Counted from the first letter of the stretch, positions 1 to 10,485 are shown. The stretch is DNA of 64,000 nt from Xanthobacter flavus (GCF_017875275.1 NZ_JAGGML010000001.1:5229001-5293000); one strand, 5' to 3'. A program made the numbers and translations. The notes: generated from the letters alone by a model not told the origin.

Positions 1-44
1 AGCCCGGCGACACCGCCGAGCATTCCGCGCCGCGAGATCATCAT
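1..44 (-). CDS. N-terminus of a probable Tat-exported protein (partial, runs off left edge)
   Basis: Only the first 14 complete codons are in the window. The start ATG at 44 is followed at once by a second ATG and lies 9 bases after an AGGGGGA ribosome binding site. The peptide MMISRRGMLGGVAG has the twin-arginine pattern S-R-R-x-M-L, so the product is probably exported folded through Tat. Its function cannot be told from this fragment. It is transcribed away from the CoA-lyase gene that starts at 184, and both share one short intergenic region. Confidence 0.6.
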   Translation of the reverse strand, partial: MMISRRGMLGGVAG

Positions 45-114
45 GCCCAAGGTCCCCCTGCCCGATGCGCCTTCGCCTTCGCCCTGAAGTCGTGTTGCGC
101 GGGCGGGCGAGCTA

Positions 115-126
115 TGCTGCATTGCA
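115..126. promoter_or_regulatory. TGCTGCNNTGCA motif, possible PhaR-type operator
   Basis: The bases TGCTGCATTGCA lie between the divergent Tat-protein gene and the CoA-lyase gene. The same pattern occurs twice before the GNAT gene (10486-10497 inverted, 10613-10624) and nearly so at 15011-15022. TGC-rich sites of this kind are known for alphaproteobacterial PhaR, whose gene lies at 4373-5065. The assignment to PhaR is inference. Confidence 0.35.
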
Positions 127-183
127 ATCAACAGGTTCTGCGGGGGGTTGTACACCCCTCGCCCGATCCATACGGGGGGACTC

Positions 184-1224
184 ATGAAGCTGCCGCGCCA
201 ATTCTTCAAGCCGCTCGCCATCGGCGCGCCCGCACCTTATCGCGAACTGCCGGTGCGGCTGGAGCGCATGATCCATTTCGTGCCGCCGCACCTGGAGAAG
301 ATGCGCGCCAAGGTGCCGGACATCGCCAGGCAGGTGGACGTCGTGCTCGGCAATCTGGAGGACGCGATTCCCTCCGACGCCAAGGAGGCCGCGCGCAGGG
401 GCTTCATCGAGATGGCGAAGGCCACCGATTTCGGCTCCACCGGCCTGTGGACCCGCATCAACTGCCTCAACAGCCCGTGGGTGCTGGACGACATCGTCGA
501 GATCGTCAGCGAGATCGGCAACAAGCTGGACGTCATCATGCTGCCCAAGGTCGAGGGCGCCTGGGACATCCACTATCTCGATCAGCTTCTCGCCCAGCTC
601 GAGGCGCGCCATTCCATCGAAAAGCCCATCCTCATCCACGCCATTCTGGAGACCGCCGAGGGCGTGAAGAATGTGGAGGAGATCGCGGCCGCCTCCCCGC
701 GCATGCACGGCATGAGCCTCGGCCCGGCCGATCTTGCCGCCTCCCGCGCCATGAAGACCACCCGCGTCGGCGGCGGCCATCCGGACTACAAGGTGCTGGC
801 CGATCCGGACGGTGACAAGCCGCGCGCCGGCTATCAGCAGGACCTGTGGCATTATACCGTCGGCAAGATGGTGGATGCCTGCGCCGCCAACGGCATCAAG
901 CCGTTTTACGGCCCGTTCGGCGACTTCGCCGACCTCGCCGCGTGCGAGAGCCAGTTCCGAAATGCCTTCCTGCAGGGCTGCGTCGGCGCCTGGTCGCTGC
1001 ACCCCACGCAGATCGAGATCGCCAAGCGCGTGTTCTCGCCCGATCCGGGCGAGGTGGCGTTCGCGCTCAAGATTCTCGAAGCCATGCCGGACGGCGCGGG
1101 CGCGGTGATGATCGACGGCAAGATGCAGGACGATGCCACCTGGAAGCAGGCCAAGGTGATCGTCGACCTTGCCCGCATTGTCGCAGCCAAGGACCCGGAA
1201 ATGGGCAAAGCCTACGGATTGTGA
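184..1224 (+). CDS. HpcH/HpaI aldolase/citrate lyase family protein, malyl-CoA lyase-like
   Basis: A 346-residue protein of the citrate lyase beta / malyl-CoA lyase family. These enzymes cleave or form C-C bonds of CoA thioesters such as malyl-CoA or beta-methylmalyl-CoA, giving glyoxylate and an acyl-CoA, as in the serine and ethylmalonyl-CoA pathways. Expected Mg and CoA residues are visible: Arg91 (RIN), Glu156 (LETAEG) and Asp183 (GPADLA), all offset by about 15 from known Mcl enzymes. The start at 184 is chosen because GGGGGA lies just upstream; an in-frame ATG at 148 has no such site. It could also act as a citramalyl-CoA lyase; substrate is not decidable here. Two hairpins without a T-run follow it. 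Confidence 0.85.
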   Translation: MKLPRQFFKPLAIGAPAPYRELPVRLERMIHFVPPHLEKMRAKVPDIARQVDVVLGNLEDAIPSDAKEAARRGFIEMAKATDFGSTGLWTRINCLNSPWVLDDIVEIVSEIGNKLDVIMLPKVEGAWDIHYLDQLLAQLEARHSIEKPILIHAILETAEGVKNVEEIAAASPRMHGMSLGPADLAASRAMKTTRVGGGHPDYKVLADPDGDKPRAGYQQDLWHYTVGKMVDACAANGIKPFYGPFGDFADLAACESQFRNAFLQGCVGAWSLHPTQIEIAKRVFSPDPGEVAFALKILEAMPDGAGAVMIDGKMQDDATWKQAKVIVDLARIVAAKDPEMGKAYGL

Positions 1225-1243
1225 GAGAATTAGTTAACCAGCG

Positions 1244-1288
1244 GCCGCGGCGAAGGTCGCCGCGGCACTCGCGCCCGGTTTCGGGCGC
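1244..1288 (+). terminator. Two tandem hairpins after the CoA-lyase gene
   Basis: A perfect 10-bp stem with a 3-base loop (1244-1253 with 1257-1266) is followed by a 7-bp stem (1271-1277 with 1282-1288). Neither has a T-run, so this may be a weak terminator or an mRNA-end stabiliser before hspQ. Confidence 0.4.
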
Positions 1289-1315
1289 AGTGGAATAGTC
1301 AGGAAGAGGCGGGAC

Positions 1316-1747
1316 ATGGCCAGCCAGGACAAAGCGCGCGCAAAGCCCGCAATCGTTGCTCCCATTGGCGACGGCATCCCCGAAGACCCCACGCATTACG
1401 CTGCGTCAGAACTCGGTGCGGGCATGCGTCAGGCGAGGTTCCGCATCGGCGAGGTGGTGCGCCACAAGCACTTCCCCTTCCGGGGCGTGGTGTTCGACGT
1501 GGACCCCGTGTTCGACAACACCGAGGAGTGGTGGCTCTCGATTCCCGAGGACATCCGCCCCCACAAGGACCAGCCGTTCTACCACCTGCTCGCCGAGAAC
1601 GCGGACAGCGAATACGTCGCCTACGTCTCCGAGCAGAATCTGGAGCGCGACACATCCGAGGAGCCGGTGCGCCACCCCAAGGTCACCGAGGCTCTCTCCG
1701 AGGATGGCGCCGGCGGCTGGCGGGTGCGGCCCGATCTGGTGAACTGA
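1316..1747 (+). CDS. hspQ: Heat shock protein HspQ
   Basis: A 143-residue cytosolic protein of the HspQ (hemimethylated-DNA-binding YccV-like) family. In enterobacteria HspQ is a substrate and specificity enhancer of the Lon protease. The conserved core starts near residue 42 (FRIGEVVRHKHFPFRGVVFD) and ends with YVSEQNLE near 108. The first 40 residues are a low-complexity extension longer than in Escherichia coli, as is usual in this order. A GAAGAGG ribosome site precedes the ATG. It converges on the isomerase gene, and a shared hairpin terminator lies between them. Confidence 0.9.
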   Translation: MASQDKARAKPAIVAPIGDGIPEDPTHYAASELGAGMRQARFRIGEVVRHKHFPFRGVVFDVDPVFDNTEEWWLSIPEDIRPHKDQPFYHLLAENADSEYVAYVSEQNLERDTSEEPVRHPKVTEALSEDGAGGWRVRPDLVN

Positions 1748-1774
1748 CGAGCCGTTCACTGATCGTTGGACTCG

Positions 1775-1806
1775 AAAAAACCCCCGGCCACAAGCCGGGG
1801 GTTTTT
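1775..1806. terminator. Bidirectional Rho-independent terminator, hspQ / isomerase
   Basis: Stem CCCCCGGC (1781-1788) pairs with GCCGGGGG (1794-1801). A-tract at 1775-1780 and T-tract from 1802 make it active in both directions between convergent genes. Confidence 0.93.
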
Positions 1807-1841
1807 CTTTTAGAGAGAAGGCGACGGCAGGTGCCGCCGGC

Positions 1842-2774
1842 TCACTTCTTCGCCGGATCAGCCGCAGGCGCAGCCGGAGCGGGAGCGGGAGCGGCAGGCT
1901 TGGCGGGGGCGGCGGTCTTCTCAATCTTCGCGTCGGCGCGCAGCTTCGTCACCATGTCGGCCTGCGCCTTGCGGACGAGGTACTGTTCCACCTGGTCCTC
2001 GACCTGCTCATAGGCCGGCACCGGCTTCTGGCGCTTGTCCTCGACCTTGATGATGTGCCAGCCGAACTGGGTCTTCACCGGGTCGGAGACCTGGCCCTTC
2101 TCCAGCTTGAACGCAGCTTCGGCGAATTCCGGCACCATCTGGTCCTTGGTGAAATAGCCGAGATCGCCGCCGTCCTCGGCGCTGTCCTTGGAATTCTCCT
2201 TGGCGAGCTTGGAGAAGTCCTCGCCGGCCTTGGCGCGCTTGGCGATGTCCTTGGCCTTGGCCTCGTCGTCCACCAGGATGTGGCGGGCGTGGACTTCCAT
2301 GTCGGCGGGCGCCGACTTCACCAGATCGTCGTAGGTCTTGCGCTTGAGCTCCGCGGAAACGGCCTTCTTGGCCTCCTGCATCATGAGCGCTTCCATGAGC
2401 GCCTTCATGCGGGCGTAGGCGAGGCGATTCTGGAACTCGGGGGTCTGGTCGATCTTCTGCGCCTCGGCGGCCTTGGCGATAAGGGTCATGTCGGTCAGGA
2501 ACGACAGGACGTATTCATCGCGGGCCGGGCCACGGACTTCGGGCGGCAGGCCGGAGCCGATGTCCTCGATGGCGATGTTCAGCTCGCTCTGGCGGATGGG
2601 CGTCCCGTTGACGGTGACGAGGACCGGATCGGCGCCGGGGGCTGCCGCAGGGGCCGCAGCAGGAGCGGCCGTGGGTGCCGGGGCTCCCTGCGCCAACGCC
2701 GCCCCCATGGAGGCCGCGGAAACCGAGGCCGCGAGCAGGGCGGCGAAGAGGGAAAGCTGAGCGGAACGCTTCAT
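1842..2774 (-). CDS. Exported parvulin-type peptidyl-prolyl isomerase (PrsA/SurA-like)
   Basis: A 310-residue periplasmic foldase. A signal peptide covers residues 1-28, with a cut expected after ALA; an Ala/Pro linker runs to about residue 50. An N-terminal chaperone region follows, and the rotamase domain spans about 161-247 (start VHARHILV, end GWHIIKVED). The tail is again Ala/Pro/Lys-rich. These proteins help outer-membrane and periplasmic proteins fold. The start at 2774 is chosen because a signal peptide begins there and GAGGAAA precedes it; a longer frame up to 2825 adds Arg-rich residues that would spoil export. Divergent from rpmF. Confidence 0.9.
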   Translation of the reverse strand: MKRSAQLSLFAALLAASVSAASMGAALAQGAPAPTAAPAAAPAAAPGADPVLVTVNGTPIRQSELNIAIEDIGSGLPPEVRGPARDEYVLSFLTDMTLIAKAAEAQKIDQTPEFQNRLAYARMKALMEALMMQEAKKAVSAELKRKTYDDLVKSAPADMEVHARHILVDDEAKAKDIAKRAKAGEDFSKLAKENSKDSAEDGGDLGYFTKDQMVPEFAEAAFKLEKGQVSDPVKTQFGWHIIKVEDKRQKPVPAYEQVEDQVEQYLVRKAQADMVTKLRADAKIEKTAAPAKPAAPAPAPAAPAADPAKK

Positions 2775-3157
2775 GGGGCCGTTTTCCTCGGATATGTGTC
2801 GTCGGATGCGCCGATGCGCGCGCAACCTTGCTCACGTGTCCTCCGCTGACAAGAGGGCATTGTTGCGGCATACCGGCGACTGGAAAACGCACGGCGGGGC
2901 TTTCGTTCCCACGCGCGAGCCTGTATAAGGCGCGCCTTCAATCGGGAATGCTGGCCCCAGGGCGAGCCCCGCGAATTGCTTCCAGGCATTTCGCAACCGG
3001 GCTCTAGACGAACGCGCACAGGCGTCGTCTTCCGTCTTCAGGTTCGGCGCACACCGATCACAAGTTCGAAAAGCCGCAAGGGCGCCAGCCGGCGCGCTCG
3101 CATGTTGCGCCAGTTGGCGAGTCACCTGGCTCGTTCCGTCGTTCAGGAGTTTGGACA
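2775..3157. other. Intergenic region between divergent isomerase gene and rpmF
   Basis: A 383-base gap that must hold promoters for both genes. I see a TATAAG at 2934-2939 facing rpmF but no convincing -35 box, and no small gene with a good ribosome site. Confidence 0.5.
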
Positions 3158-3343
3158 ATGGCTGTCCCGAAGAGAAAGACCTCGCCGTCCCGTCGCGGCA
3201 TGCGCCGTTCGGCCGACGCGCTGAAGCAGCCCACCTATGTGGAAGACAAGGATTCGGGCGAGCTGCGCCGTCCGCACCACGTCGACCTCAAGACCGGCAT
3301 GTATCGCGGCCGTCAGATCCTGAAGCCCAAGGCCGAGGCCTGA
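3158..3343 (+). CDS. rpmF: 50S ribosomal protein bL32
   Basis: A 61-residue basic protein of the large ribosomal subunit. It has the typical start [20 protein letters not shown] and ends [11 protein letters not shown]. It is of the zinc-free type: no CxxC pairs are present, as in most alphaproteobacteria. A CAGGAG ribosome site lies 9 bases before the ATG. It stands alone, without plsX or fabH nearby, which is the usual alphaproteobacterial arrangement. Confidence 0.97.
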   Translation: MAVPKRKTSPSRRGMRRSADALKQPTYVEDKDSGELRRPHHVDLKTGMYRGRQILKPKAEA

Positions 3344-3356
3344 GCTTCAATCAAGC

Positions 3357-3383
3357 GAGCGGCGGCCGCACGGCCGCCCGCTG
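3357..3383 (+). terminator. GC-rich hairpin after rpmF
   Basis: AGCGGCGGCC pairs with GGCCGCCCGCT over a short loop, with one bulge. There is no T-run, so termination is possible but unproven. Confidence 0.4.
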
Positions 3384-3847
3384 CAGCGCCGGCGCAACCC
3401 GTCGGCGCGCTGCGCCCTTCACGCGGGCGCTTCGGCCCCGGAGGCGTCACGCTCAGCGACCGGGCCCATCTGGTCCCGCCCGTGTCGCCGCCACGCGATT
3501 CGCTCCCGCGCATGGGATCACCGTTTTAGGGCGACCGGCCCAAACGGCACGCGTCTTTCCAACGGCGCTCTTTCTCTCCCCAAATCTGCCCATCCCATGA
3601 GCCAAATGGCTGCGCATGAACGCGCGACCTGCGCACGGCGCATTGCGCGTGCTGCCTTCGCCCGCCCTTGATTCTCCCTTTACCCAACTGGCGATCAGGC
3701 GGAATGGCGCACCCCGGGCCGCCTCCGCGTCCGTGACATTTGGCGCCCGATGTGTCATCGCATCGGCCGGAGCCGGGCGGTGCCGAAGGGGTGATCCCAA
3801 GCGCCATCCTGGGCATTTTGCCGGCTGAGCGGTCCCGAGGAGCACCA
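3384..3847. other. Intergenic region between rpmF and the small membrane protein gene
   Basis: About 460 bases with no frame that looks like a gene. I see no clear promoter, repeat or RNA in it. Confidence 0.5.
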
Positions 3848-4255
3848 ATGCTGACACCCGTCCCGTTGCTGATCGTCCCCCTCGCCCTCTACAACATCAT
3901 GGTCTTCCTGATGCCCGGCACGGAATGGACCACTGTGCTCACCACGGTAGACATGATGTCGGGGGCGCAATGGACGATCACCCTCGCGGAGGGTTTCATC
4001 GTCCTCAGCCTGTTCTTCCTGTTTTTCGAGATTCTGAAGTCGACGCGCATCACCTCGCGCTCGATCATCGATCACATGCTGTCGATGCTCGTGTTCGCGG
4101 CCGGCCTCGCCGAGTTCCTGCTGGTGCGCCCTGCCGGAAACTCGGTGTTCGCCATCCTGCTGTGCATCATGCTGCTGGACGTGGTGGCCGGATTCTCGGT
4201 CTCGATCCGGGTCGCGCAACGCGACTTCAGCGTAGATCCGCGCGTGCAGCAGTAA
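3848..4255 (+). CDS. Small integral membrane protein, function unknown
   Basis: A 135-residue hydrophobic protein with about four membrane segments, roughly at residues 5-22, 32-58, 73-92 and 96-117, and a short polar C-terminal tail. I do not recognise a domain. The start at 3848 follows a GAGGAG site 7 bases upstream; an earlier in-frame ATG at 3740 would add a polar tail with no ribosome site. It converges on phaR with no hairpin terminator seen in the gap of about 117 bases. Confidence 0.75.
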   Translation: MLTPVPLLIVPLALYNIMVFLMPGTEWTTVLTTVDMMSGAQWTITLAEGFIVLSLFFLFFEILKSTRITSRSIIDHMLSMLVFAAGLAEFLLVRPAGNSVFAILLCIMLLDVVAGFSVSIRVAQRDFSVDPRVQQ

Positions 4256-4372
4256 CGACTGCACTGCGATGCAACGGCCCGGCTGAACCGGCCACCGCGC
4301 ATCTCTTGGATTCCGCATGTATTGGATTTCGAGACGCCGGCCCCCTATCGGGCGGCCGGCGACGCGGGTCGA

Positions 4373-5065
4373 TCAGCTGCCGCTGCCTTCCTTCGGCTGG
4401 CTGCGGGCTTCACCGGGAGCATCGTTCTTGGCCACGAGCTTAGGCTCCGGCTTGGGAACGAGCTGCTCCAGCTTGGCCTGCATATCCGCCATCTGGCGCT
4501 TCAGGACGTCGAGTTCGTCGACACGCTCGGGCTGCGCAGATACAGCCTGCGCGGGCGCGGCGGCCGGAGCAGCGGGCGTCGCCGGCTCGTCGCCCTTTGG
4601 GAAGGGCAGGAACAGGTGGAACGCACGCTCGAACACTTCCATGTTGCGGCGCACCGTCTCGTCCAATCCGGCGAACGGAGCGCCCGGCACCGGAAAGGGC
4701 GTGCCGGCAAGCGTCTGGGAGAGGTGATCCCGGAACTTGCCCTGATCCTTGGTGAAGCTGTCGATGGACGCTTCCAGGTAACGAGGCACTAGCATCTGCA
4801 TGCTGTCCCCGTAGAAGCGGATGATCTGGCGCAGGAAGGCGATGGGCAGAAGGTTCTGCCCCTTGTTTTCCTGCTCGAAGATGATCTGCGTCAATACCGA
4901 GTGCGTAATGTCCTCGCCATTCTTGGCGTCATACACCACGAAATCCTCGCCTTCCTTCACCATATTGGCGAGGTCTTCGAGAGTCACGTATGTGCTGGTC
5001 CCCGTGTTGTAGAGACGGCGGTTCGCGTATTTCTTGATGGTGACTGGCTCTTGCGATTTGGCCAT
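4373..5065 (-). CDS. phaR: Polyhydroxyalkanoate synthesis repressor PhaR
   Basis: A 230-residue repressor that senses polyhydroxybutyrate by binding the polymer and controls phasin and synthesis genes. The N-terminal DNA-binding domain is about residues 8-70 (start TIKKYANRRLYNTGTSTYVT). The PHB-accumulation domain is about 71-115 with FYGDSMQMLVPRYL. An Ala/Pro linker follows, then a short coiled coil near 182-205 (LDVLKRQMADMQAKLEQL). Divergent from phaA across 275 bases that contain TGCGCTGC repeats, which suits autoregulation. Confidence 0.95.
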   Translation of the reverse strand: MAKSQEPVTIKKYANRRLYNTGTSTYVTLEDLANMVKEGEDFVVYDAKNGEDITHSVLTQIIFEQENKGQNLLPIAFLRQIIRFYGDSMQMLVPRYLEASIDSFTKDQGKFRDHLSQTLAGTPFPVPGAPFAGLDETVRRNMEVFERAFHLFLPFPKGDEPATPAAPAAAPAQAVSAQPERVDELDVLKRQMADMQAKLEQLVPKPEPKLVAKNDAPGEARSQPKEGSGS

Positions 5066-5137
5066 CGTCCGGTCATCCGTTTCCTTGGGCGGAACGGCAG
5101 GTTAAGGCGTTTCCAAGTGCAGAGCTACCACTTTGTG

Positions 5138-5166
5138 TGCGCTGCCCATGGCGCCTTTCGCAGCGC
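5138..5166. promoter_or_regulatory. Inverted repeat in the phaR-phaA intergenic region, possible PhaR operator
   Basis: GCGCTGC (5139-5145) is repeated in inverse orientation as GCAGCGC (5160-5166). The left arm holds TGCGCTGC, also present in the motif pair before the GNAT gene. Location between phaR and phaA and the TGC-rich content fit a PhaR site; this is not proven. Confidence 0.4.
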
Positions 5167-5265
5167 GGTTCCCTGGCGTCCCGACCAAGGTTGAACAGCT
5201 GCTTTTGATCCGCCCCCTTGCCATGCGATGGGTCATTGACACATGGTCCGGCCCGGACACGATAG

Positions 5266-6519
<1,254 letters not shown>

Positions 6520-6721
6520 GCCGACCGGTTCAGGCAGCAGGACGGAAGGCTGCGCCCCGGGCCTTCCCGTCCTTAAAGGGGTCGCGACCTTGGATCGCGG
6601 CCCTTCGTCTCCGAACGGAAATACCGACTTGCTACACACCGCCCGAGCGTGGCTCGACCCGCTTCGGCTGGGTGGGGATTATTCAGGTCGAGCCAATAGC
6701 GTTAAGTGAAGGAGGGAAACC

Positions 6722-7444
6722 ATGGGACGCGTCGCATTGGTCACGGGCGGCACGCGGGGTATCGGCGAAGCAATCTCGGTGGCGCTGAAGGCCGCCGGAA
6801 AGACCGTCGTCGCCAATTTCGCGGGCAATGAAGAGGCCGCCAAGGCCTTCACCGAAAAGACCGGCATTCCCGCCTACAAGTGGGACGTGTCCGATTTCGA
6901 GGCCTGCAAGGCGGGCATCGCCAAGGTGGAAGCCGAGGTCGGCCCGATCGAGATCCTCGTCAACAACGCCGGCATCACCCGCGATGGCCAGTTCCACAAG
7001 ATGTCGCTCGACCAGTGGAACGCGGTGATCAACACCAACCTCAACTCCGCCTTCAACATGACGCGCAACGTCATCGAGGGCATGCGCGACCGCAAGTTCG
7101 GCCGCATCGTCTGCATCTCGTCCATCAACGGGCAGAAGGGCCAGTTCGGCCAGACGAATTATTCCGCCGCCAAGGCCGGCGAGATCGGCTTCGTGAAGGC
7201 CCTCGCGCAGGAAACCGCGAAGCTCGGCATCACGGTCAACGCCATCGCCCCCGGCTACATCGCCACCGAGATGGTGCGCGCGGTGCCGGCGGAGGCTTTG
7301 GCCAAGATCGTGGCGACGATCCCGGTCGGCCGCCTCGGCGAGCCGGAGGATATCGCCCGCGCGGTGGTGTTCCTCACCTCCGACGACGCCGGCTTCATCA
7401 CCGGCTCGACCATGACCGTCAACGGCGCCCAGTACATCTGCTGA
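6722..7444 (+). CDS. phaB: Acetoacetyl-CoA reductase (NADPH)
   Basis: A 240-residue short-chain dehydrogenase that reduces acetoacetyl-CoA to (R)-3-hydroxybutyryl-CoA, the polymer precursor. It has the cofactor loop TGGTRGIG at 8-15, NNAG at 81-84, and the triad Ser134, Tyr147, Lys151. The acetoacetyl-CoA reductase type is supported by sequence and by phaA just upstream. AAGGAGGG before the ATG is a near-ideal ribosome site, predicting strong translation. A stem-loop terminator follows. Confidence 0.97.
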   Translation: MGRVALVTGGTRGIGEAISVALKAAGKTVVANFAGNEEAAKAFTEKTGIPAYKWDVSDFEACKAGIAKVEAEVGPIEILVNNAGITRDGQFHKMSLDQWNAVINTNLNSAFNMTRNVIEGMRDRKFGRIVCISSINGQKGQFGQTNYSAAKAGEIGFVKALAQETAKLGITVNAIAPGYIATEMVRAVPAEALAKIVATIPVGRLGEPEDIARAVVFLTSDDAGFITGSTMTVNGAQYIC

Positions 7445-7468
7445 TCGCGCCCTCCGGCGAATGAAGGC

Positions 7469-7508
7469 GGCCCGCGTCCCTCCCGGACGCGGGCCGTTCG
7501 CATTTTCA
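7469..7508 (+). terminator. Stem-loop terminator after phaB
   Basis: GGCCCGCGTCC (7469-7479) pairs perfectly with GGACGCGGGCC (7485-7495) around a 5-base loop. A weak T-rich stretch (ATTTT) follows at about 7501. Confidence 0.7.
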
Positions 7509-7516
7509 GACGCCTT

Positions 7517-7972
7517 TCAGATCACCAGCGTCTGGAGCAGCGCCCGAACCGGCGCGGGAATCGGCACCGGCCGCTGCGTCGCCCGCTCCACATAGACATG
7601 GACAAAATGCCCCTGCGCCGCCGCGCTCGGGTCGTCGCCCTGGAACAGGGCGATCTGGTAGCGCACCGAGGACGAGCCCAGCTTCGTCACCCGCATCCCG
7701 GCCATCACCGGGGCCGGATAGGTGAGGCTGCGGAAGTAGGTGCAGCGCGTCTCCACGACCAGGCCGATGATCGGGCTCGTCTGCGGGTCCAGCAGCCCGG
7801 CGGAGACGAGATGCTCGTTCACCACCGTGTCGAAGTAGGAATAATAGACCACGTTGTTGACGTGGCCGTAGACGTCCACGTCCATCCACCGGGTCGTGAT
7901 CGGCAGCACATGATGGAAGCCGTCAATCGTTACCGGCTCCTCGCGCGCCGCCGTTCCCCCTGCCCCGCTCAT
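7517..7972 (-). CDS. Acyl-CoA thioesterase, 4HBT (YbgC-like) hotdog fold
   Basis: A 151-residue hotdog-fold thioesterase, likely cytosolic, hydrolysing short or medium acyl-CoA. The 4-hydroxybenzoyl-CoA-thioesterase motif is clear: RWMDVDVYGHVNNVVYYSYF at about residues 29-48, with the catalytic Asp in DVDVYGH. The start at 7972 has AAGGAGGGG in front of it, stronger than any upstream choice. The natural substrate is unknown; adjacency to phaB may be chance. Confidence 0.9.
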   Translation of the reverse strand: MSGAGGTAAREEPVTIDGFHHVLPITTRWMDVDVYGHVNNVVYYSYFDTVVNEHLVSAGLLDPQTSPIIGLVVETRCTYFRSLTYPAPVMAGMRVTKLGSSSVRYQIALFQGDDPSAAAQGHFVHVYVERATQRPVPIPAPVRALLQTLVI

Positions 7973-8045
7973 ATCAGCCCCTCCTTCGCATCTCCCGCCA
8001 TTTAGAGGGAGGGGACGGGCAAGGCCAAGCGCTGCGATGCGGCGT

Positions 8046-8957
8046 TCAGGCCGGCTCGTCGCCGGGCGGCAGCGGCTGCTCCGGCACCTTGAGGGCATCG
8101 GCGAGCCGCATGCGCGCGGAGCCGGGCCGCAGCGGCTTCTGCTGGCTCTCGTGGGGCGCCCAGCCGGAGAGGAACACGATTTCGAACGTCGCCCGCACCT
8201 TGCCGTCCGGATCGGCAAAGCGCTCGGCATAGACTTCGGCCGCGCGCAGCAGCGTCGCCCGGCGCAGCGGCACGCGGCGCCGTTCGGCGAGGGCGTTGGC
8301 CCCGCCCATCCGCCGCAGATCGGAGAACAGGGTGAAGGGCGAGGAATAGCGCACCACCACGCGGTCCACGTCGGTCACCGGCAGGGCGAACCCCGCCCGT
8401 TGCAGCAGCGCGCCGAGATCGCGCACATCGGCGAACGGCGCGACGCGGGGGGAGAGCCCGCCCGTGGTCTCGCTTTCGGCGATGGCGAAGGCCTGCCGCA
8501 GCTCGGTGAGGCTGCCGCCGCCGAGAAGCGCGGCCATGAACAGCCCGTCCGGCTTCAGCGCCCGCCGCACCTGCGCCAGCACGCCGGGCAGATCGTTCAC
8601 CGATTGCAGCGCCAGCGCCGAAACCACCAGATCGAGGCTGCTGGCAGCGAACGGCAGCGCCTCCTCGTCGGCGACGACGGCGGGCGGCGCGAGATCATGG
8701 GCCAGCGGCGCGGCGCGGACGAGATGCTCCACCGCCGGAAGACGGGACAGCGCCTGCGCCAGCGCGCCGGTGGGTGTGCCGAGATCGACGGCGCTGGAGA
8801 AGGTCCGCTTCACCGCGGACAGGCGGTCCGCCACATCTTCCGCCGCCCGCTCCAGAAGGAAGGTCTCCGGCCCCTGCGCGGCCGCGCGGGCCAGACGCCG
8901 GCGGATCAGGGCACGATCGAAGACAAGGTGGGGCTCGGTTTCGGAGGCGGGGGTCAT
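8046..8957 (-). CDS. SAM-dependent methyltransferase (BioC / NDUFAF5-like)
   Basis: About 303 residues with a class I methyltransferase fold. The SAM-binding region is near residues 70-150, including AVDLGTPTG and the acidic loop before LPFAASSLDLVVSALALQSVNDL, typical of BioC and of the complex I assembly hydroxylase NDUFAF5. C-terminal features (YSSPFTLFSDLRRMGGAN) match the NDUFAF5 type. Start is uncertain: ATG at 8957 or 8966, neither with a clear ribosome site. The normal glycine-rich loop is degenerate, so activity as a methyltransferase is not certain. Divergent from the glycerate kinase gene. Confidence 0.82.
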   Translation of the reverse strand: MTPASETEPHLVFDRALIRRRLARAAAQGPETFLLERAAEDVADRLSAVKRTFSSAVDLGTPTGALAQALSRLPAVEHLVRAAPLAHDLAPPAVVADEEALPFAASSLDLVVSALALQSVNDLPGVLAQVRRALKPDGLFMAALLGGGSLTELRQAFAIAESETTGGLSPRVAPFADVRDLGALLQRAGFALPVTDVDRVVVRYSSPFTLFSDLRRMGGANALAERRRVPLRRATLLRAAEVYAERFADPDGKVRATFEIVFLSGWAPHESQQKPLRPGSARMRLADALKVPEQPLPPGDEPA

Positions 8958-9158
8958 GGGCCGCATATAGGCGCTCGCGACGGCGGATGCACCTGCCCGC
9001 CATTCATCCACGCCGTTCCTGCCCGCCGCTTCTGCCCGACGTTTCTGCCTGTCCCGGGAAAGCTGCCTTTCCCACCGCGCTTATTGATCGGTGCCCGGCG
9101 AGCCGCTACAGGCCACGGAGCCAATAAGACTTTCGCACAAGCGGACGGGAGAGCGCCC

Positions 9159-10439
9159 ATGGACAAGGCAACCGGTACGGCCACGGCCTCCGACAGGGAG
9201 ATCCTGCTCACGCTCTTCGAGACCGCCCTGGCCGCCGCTTTGCCGGAAGGCAAGTTCAGGGACCGCCTCCCCGCCCCGCCCGACGCCGCCAAGGGCGGCC
9301 GCACCATCGTCATCGGCGCAGGCAAGGCGTCCGCCCGCATGGCGCGCGCGTTCGAGGAGGAATGGGGCCACCCCTGCGAGGGCCTCATCGTCACCCGCTA
9401 CGGCCATGGCTGCGAGACGAAGCACATCGAGATCGTCGAGGCCGCCCATCCCGTCCCCGATCAGGCCGGGCTCGACGCCGCCCGCCGTATCCTGGAACTG
9501 GCGCGCGGCGCCGGGCCGGATGACCTCGTGGTGTGCCTCATGTCGGGCGGCGCGTCCTCGCTGCTGACGCTTCCGGCCGAGGGGCTGACACTGGCCGACA
9601 AGCAGGCTCTGAATTCCGCGCTGCTCAAGTCTGGCGCGCCCATCGGCGTGATGAACCGGGTGCGCAAATCCATGTCCGCCATCAAGGGCGGGCGCCTCGC
9701 AGCCGCGATCGCCCCGGCGCGGGCCGTCACCTACCTCATCTCCGACGTGCCCGGCGACGATCCCGCCGCCATCGGCTCCGGCCCCACCATTCCCGAGGCC
9801 TCGGACCCCGAGACCGTGCTCGGCCTGATGCGCACCTGGGGCATCGAGATCACCGACAAGCTGGAGCAGGTCATCCGCGCCAACACGGTCGCGGGCGACG
9901 CCATTCCCGGCCAGGAGGTGCACATGATCGCGACGCCGCTCATGGCGCTGAAGGCCGCGGAGGAGAAGGCGAAAGCGCTCGGCCTCACCCCGCTGATCCT
10001 CGGCGACGCCATCGAGGGTGAGGCGCGGGAGGCCGGCAACGTCTTCGCCGGCATCGCCCGTTCCGCCTCCGAGCACGGCCTGCCGGCCGCCGCGCCCTGC
10101 GTGCTGCTCTCCGGCGGCGAGACCACCGTGACTGTGCGCGGCAAGGGCCGGGGCGGTCGCAGCGTGGAATTCCTGCTTGCCCTTGCCATCGCGCTCAAGG
10201 GGCGAGAGGGCATATCCGCCATCTCCTGCGATACGGACGGCGTTGACGGCACCGAGGACAATGCGGGCGCCTGGTTCGATGCCGCGCTGCTGGCGGACGC
10301 CACCGCGCGCGGGCTGAAGGCGGACGACTACCTCGCCAACAATGACGGCTACAGCTTCTTCTCCGCCCTCGACCGGCTGGTGATGACCGGGCCGACGCTC
10401 ACCAACGTCAACGATTTCCGCGCGATTCTGGTGCGTTGA
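9159..10439 (+). CDS. Glycerate 2-kinase (DUF4147/MOFRL family)
   Basis: A 426-residue enzyme of the TtuD/GckA family, which phosphorylates D-glycerate to 2-phosphoglycerate in tartrate, glyoxylate or serine-cycle metabolism. The N-terminal DUF4147 domain holds GAGKASARMARAFE at about 53-66 and SGGASSLL at 129-136. The C-terminal MOFRL domain starts near 320 with LLSGGETTVTVRGKGRGGR and ends with the NDFRAILV motif. The start at 9159 (MDKATG) follows GGGAGAG; the open frame extends much farther upstream, but only as antisense to the methyltransferase. Called hydroxypyruvate reductase in some databases by mistake. Confidence 0.93.
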   Translation: MDKATGTATASDREILLTLFETALAAALPEGKFRDRLPAPPDAAKGGRTIVIGAGKASARMARAFEEEWGHPCEGLIVTRYGHGCETKHIEIVEAAHPVPDQAGLDAARRILELARGAGPDDLVVCLMSGGASSLLTLPAEGLTLADKQALNSALLKSGAPIGVMNRVRKSMSAIKGGRLAAAIAPARAVTYLISDVPGDDPAAIGSGPTIPEASDPETVLGLMRTWGIEITDKLEQVIRANTVAGDAIPGQEVHMIATPLMALKAAEEKAKALGLTPLILGDAIEGEAREAGNVFAGIARSASEHGLPAAAPCVLLSGGETTVTVRGKGRGGRSVEFLLALAIALKGREGISAISCDTDGVDGTEDNAGAWFDAALLADATARGLKADDYLANNDGYSFFSALDRLVMTGPTLTNVNDFRAILVR

Positions 10440-10485
10440 CACCGCCATAGCGAATTGCGGCTGCCCCATGTCCGCACGCTTCTGT

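Noticed and set aside
5236-5264. Sigma-70 promoter of phaA
   Set aside because: TTGACA is perfect but no acceptable -10 box lies 16-18 bases downstream, so not listed as a feature.
8037-9158. N-terminal extension of the glycerate kinase
   Set aside because: The frame is open but lies antisense to the methyltransferase gene; the family start and ribosome site are at 9159.
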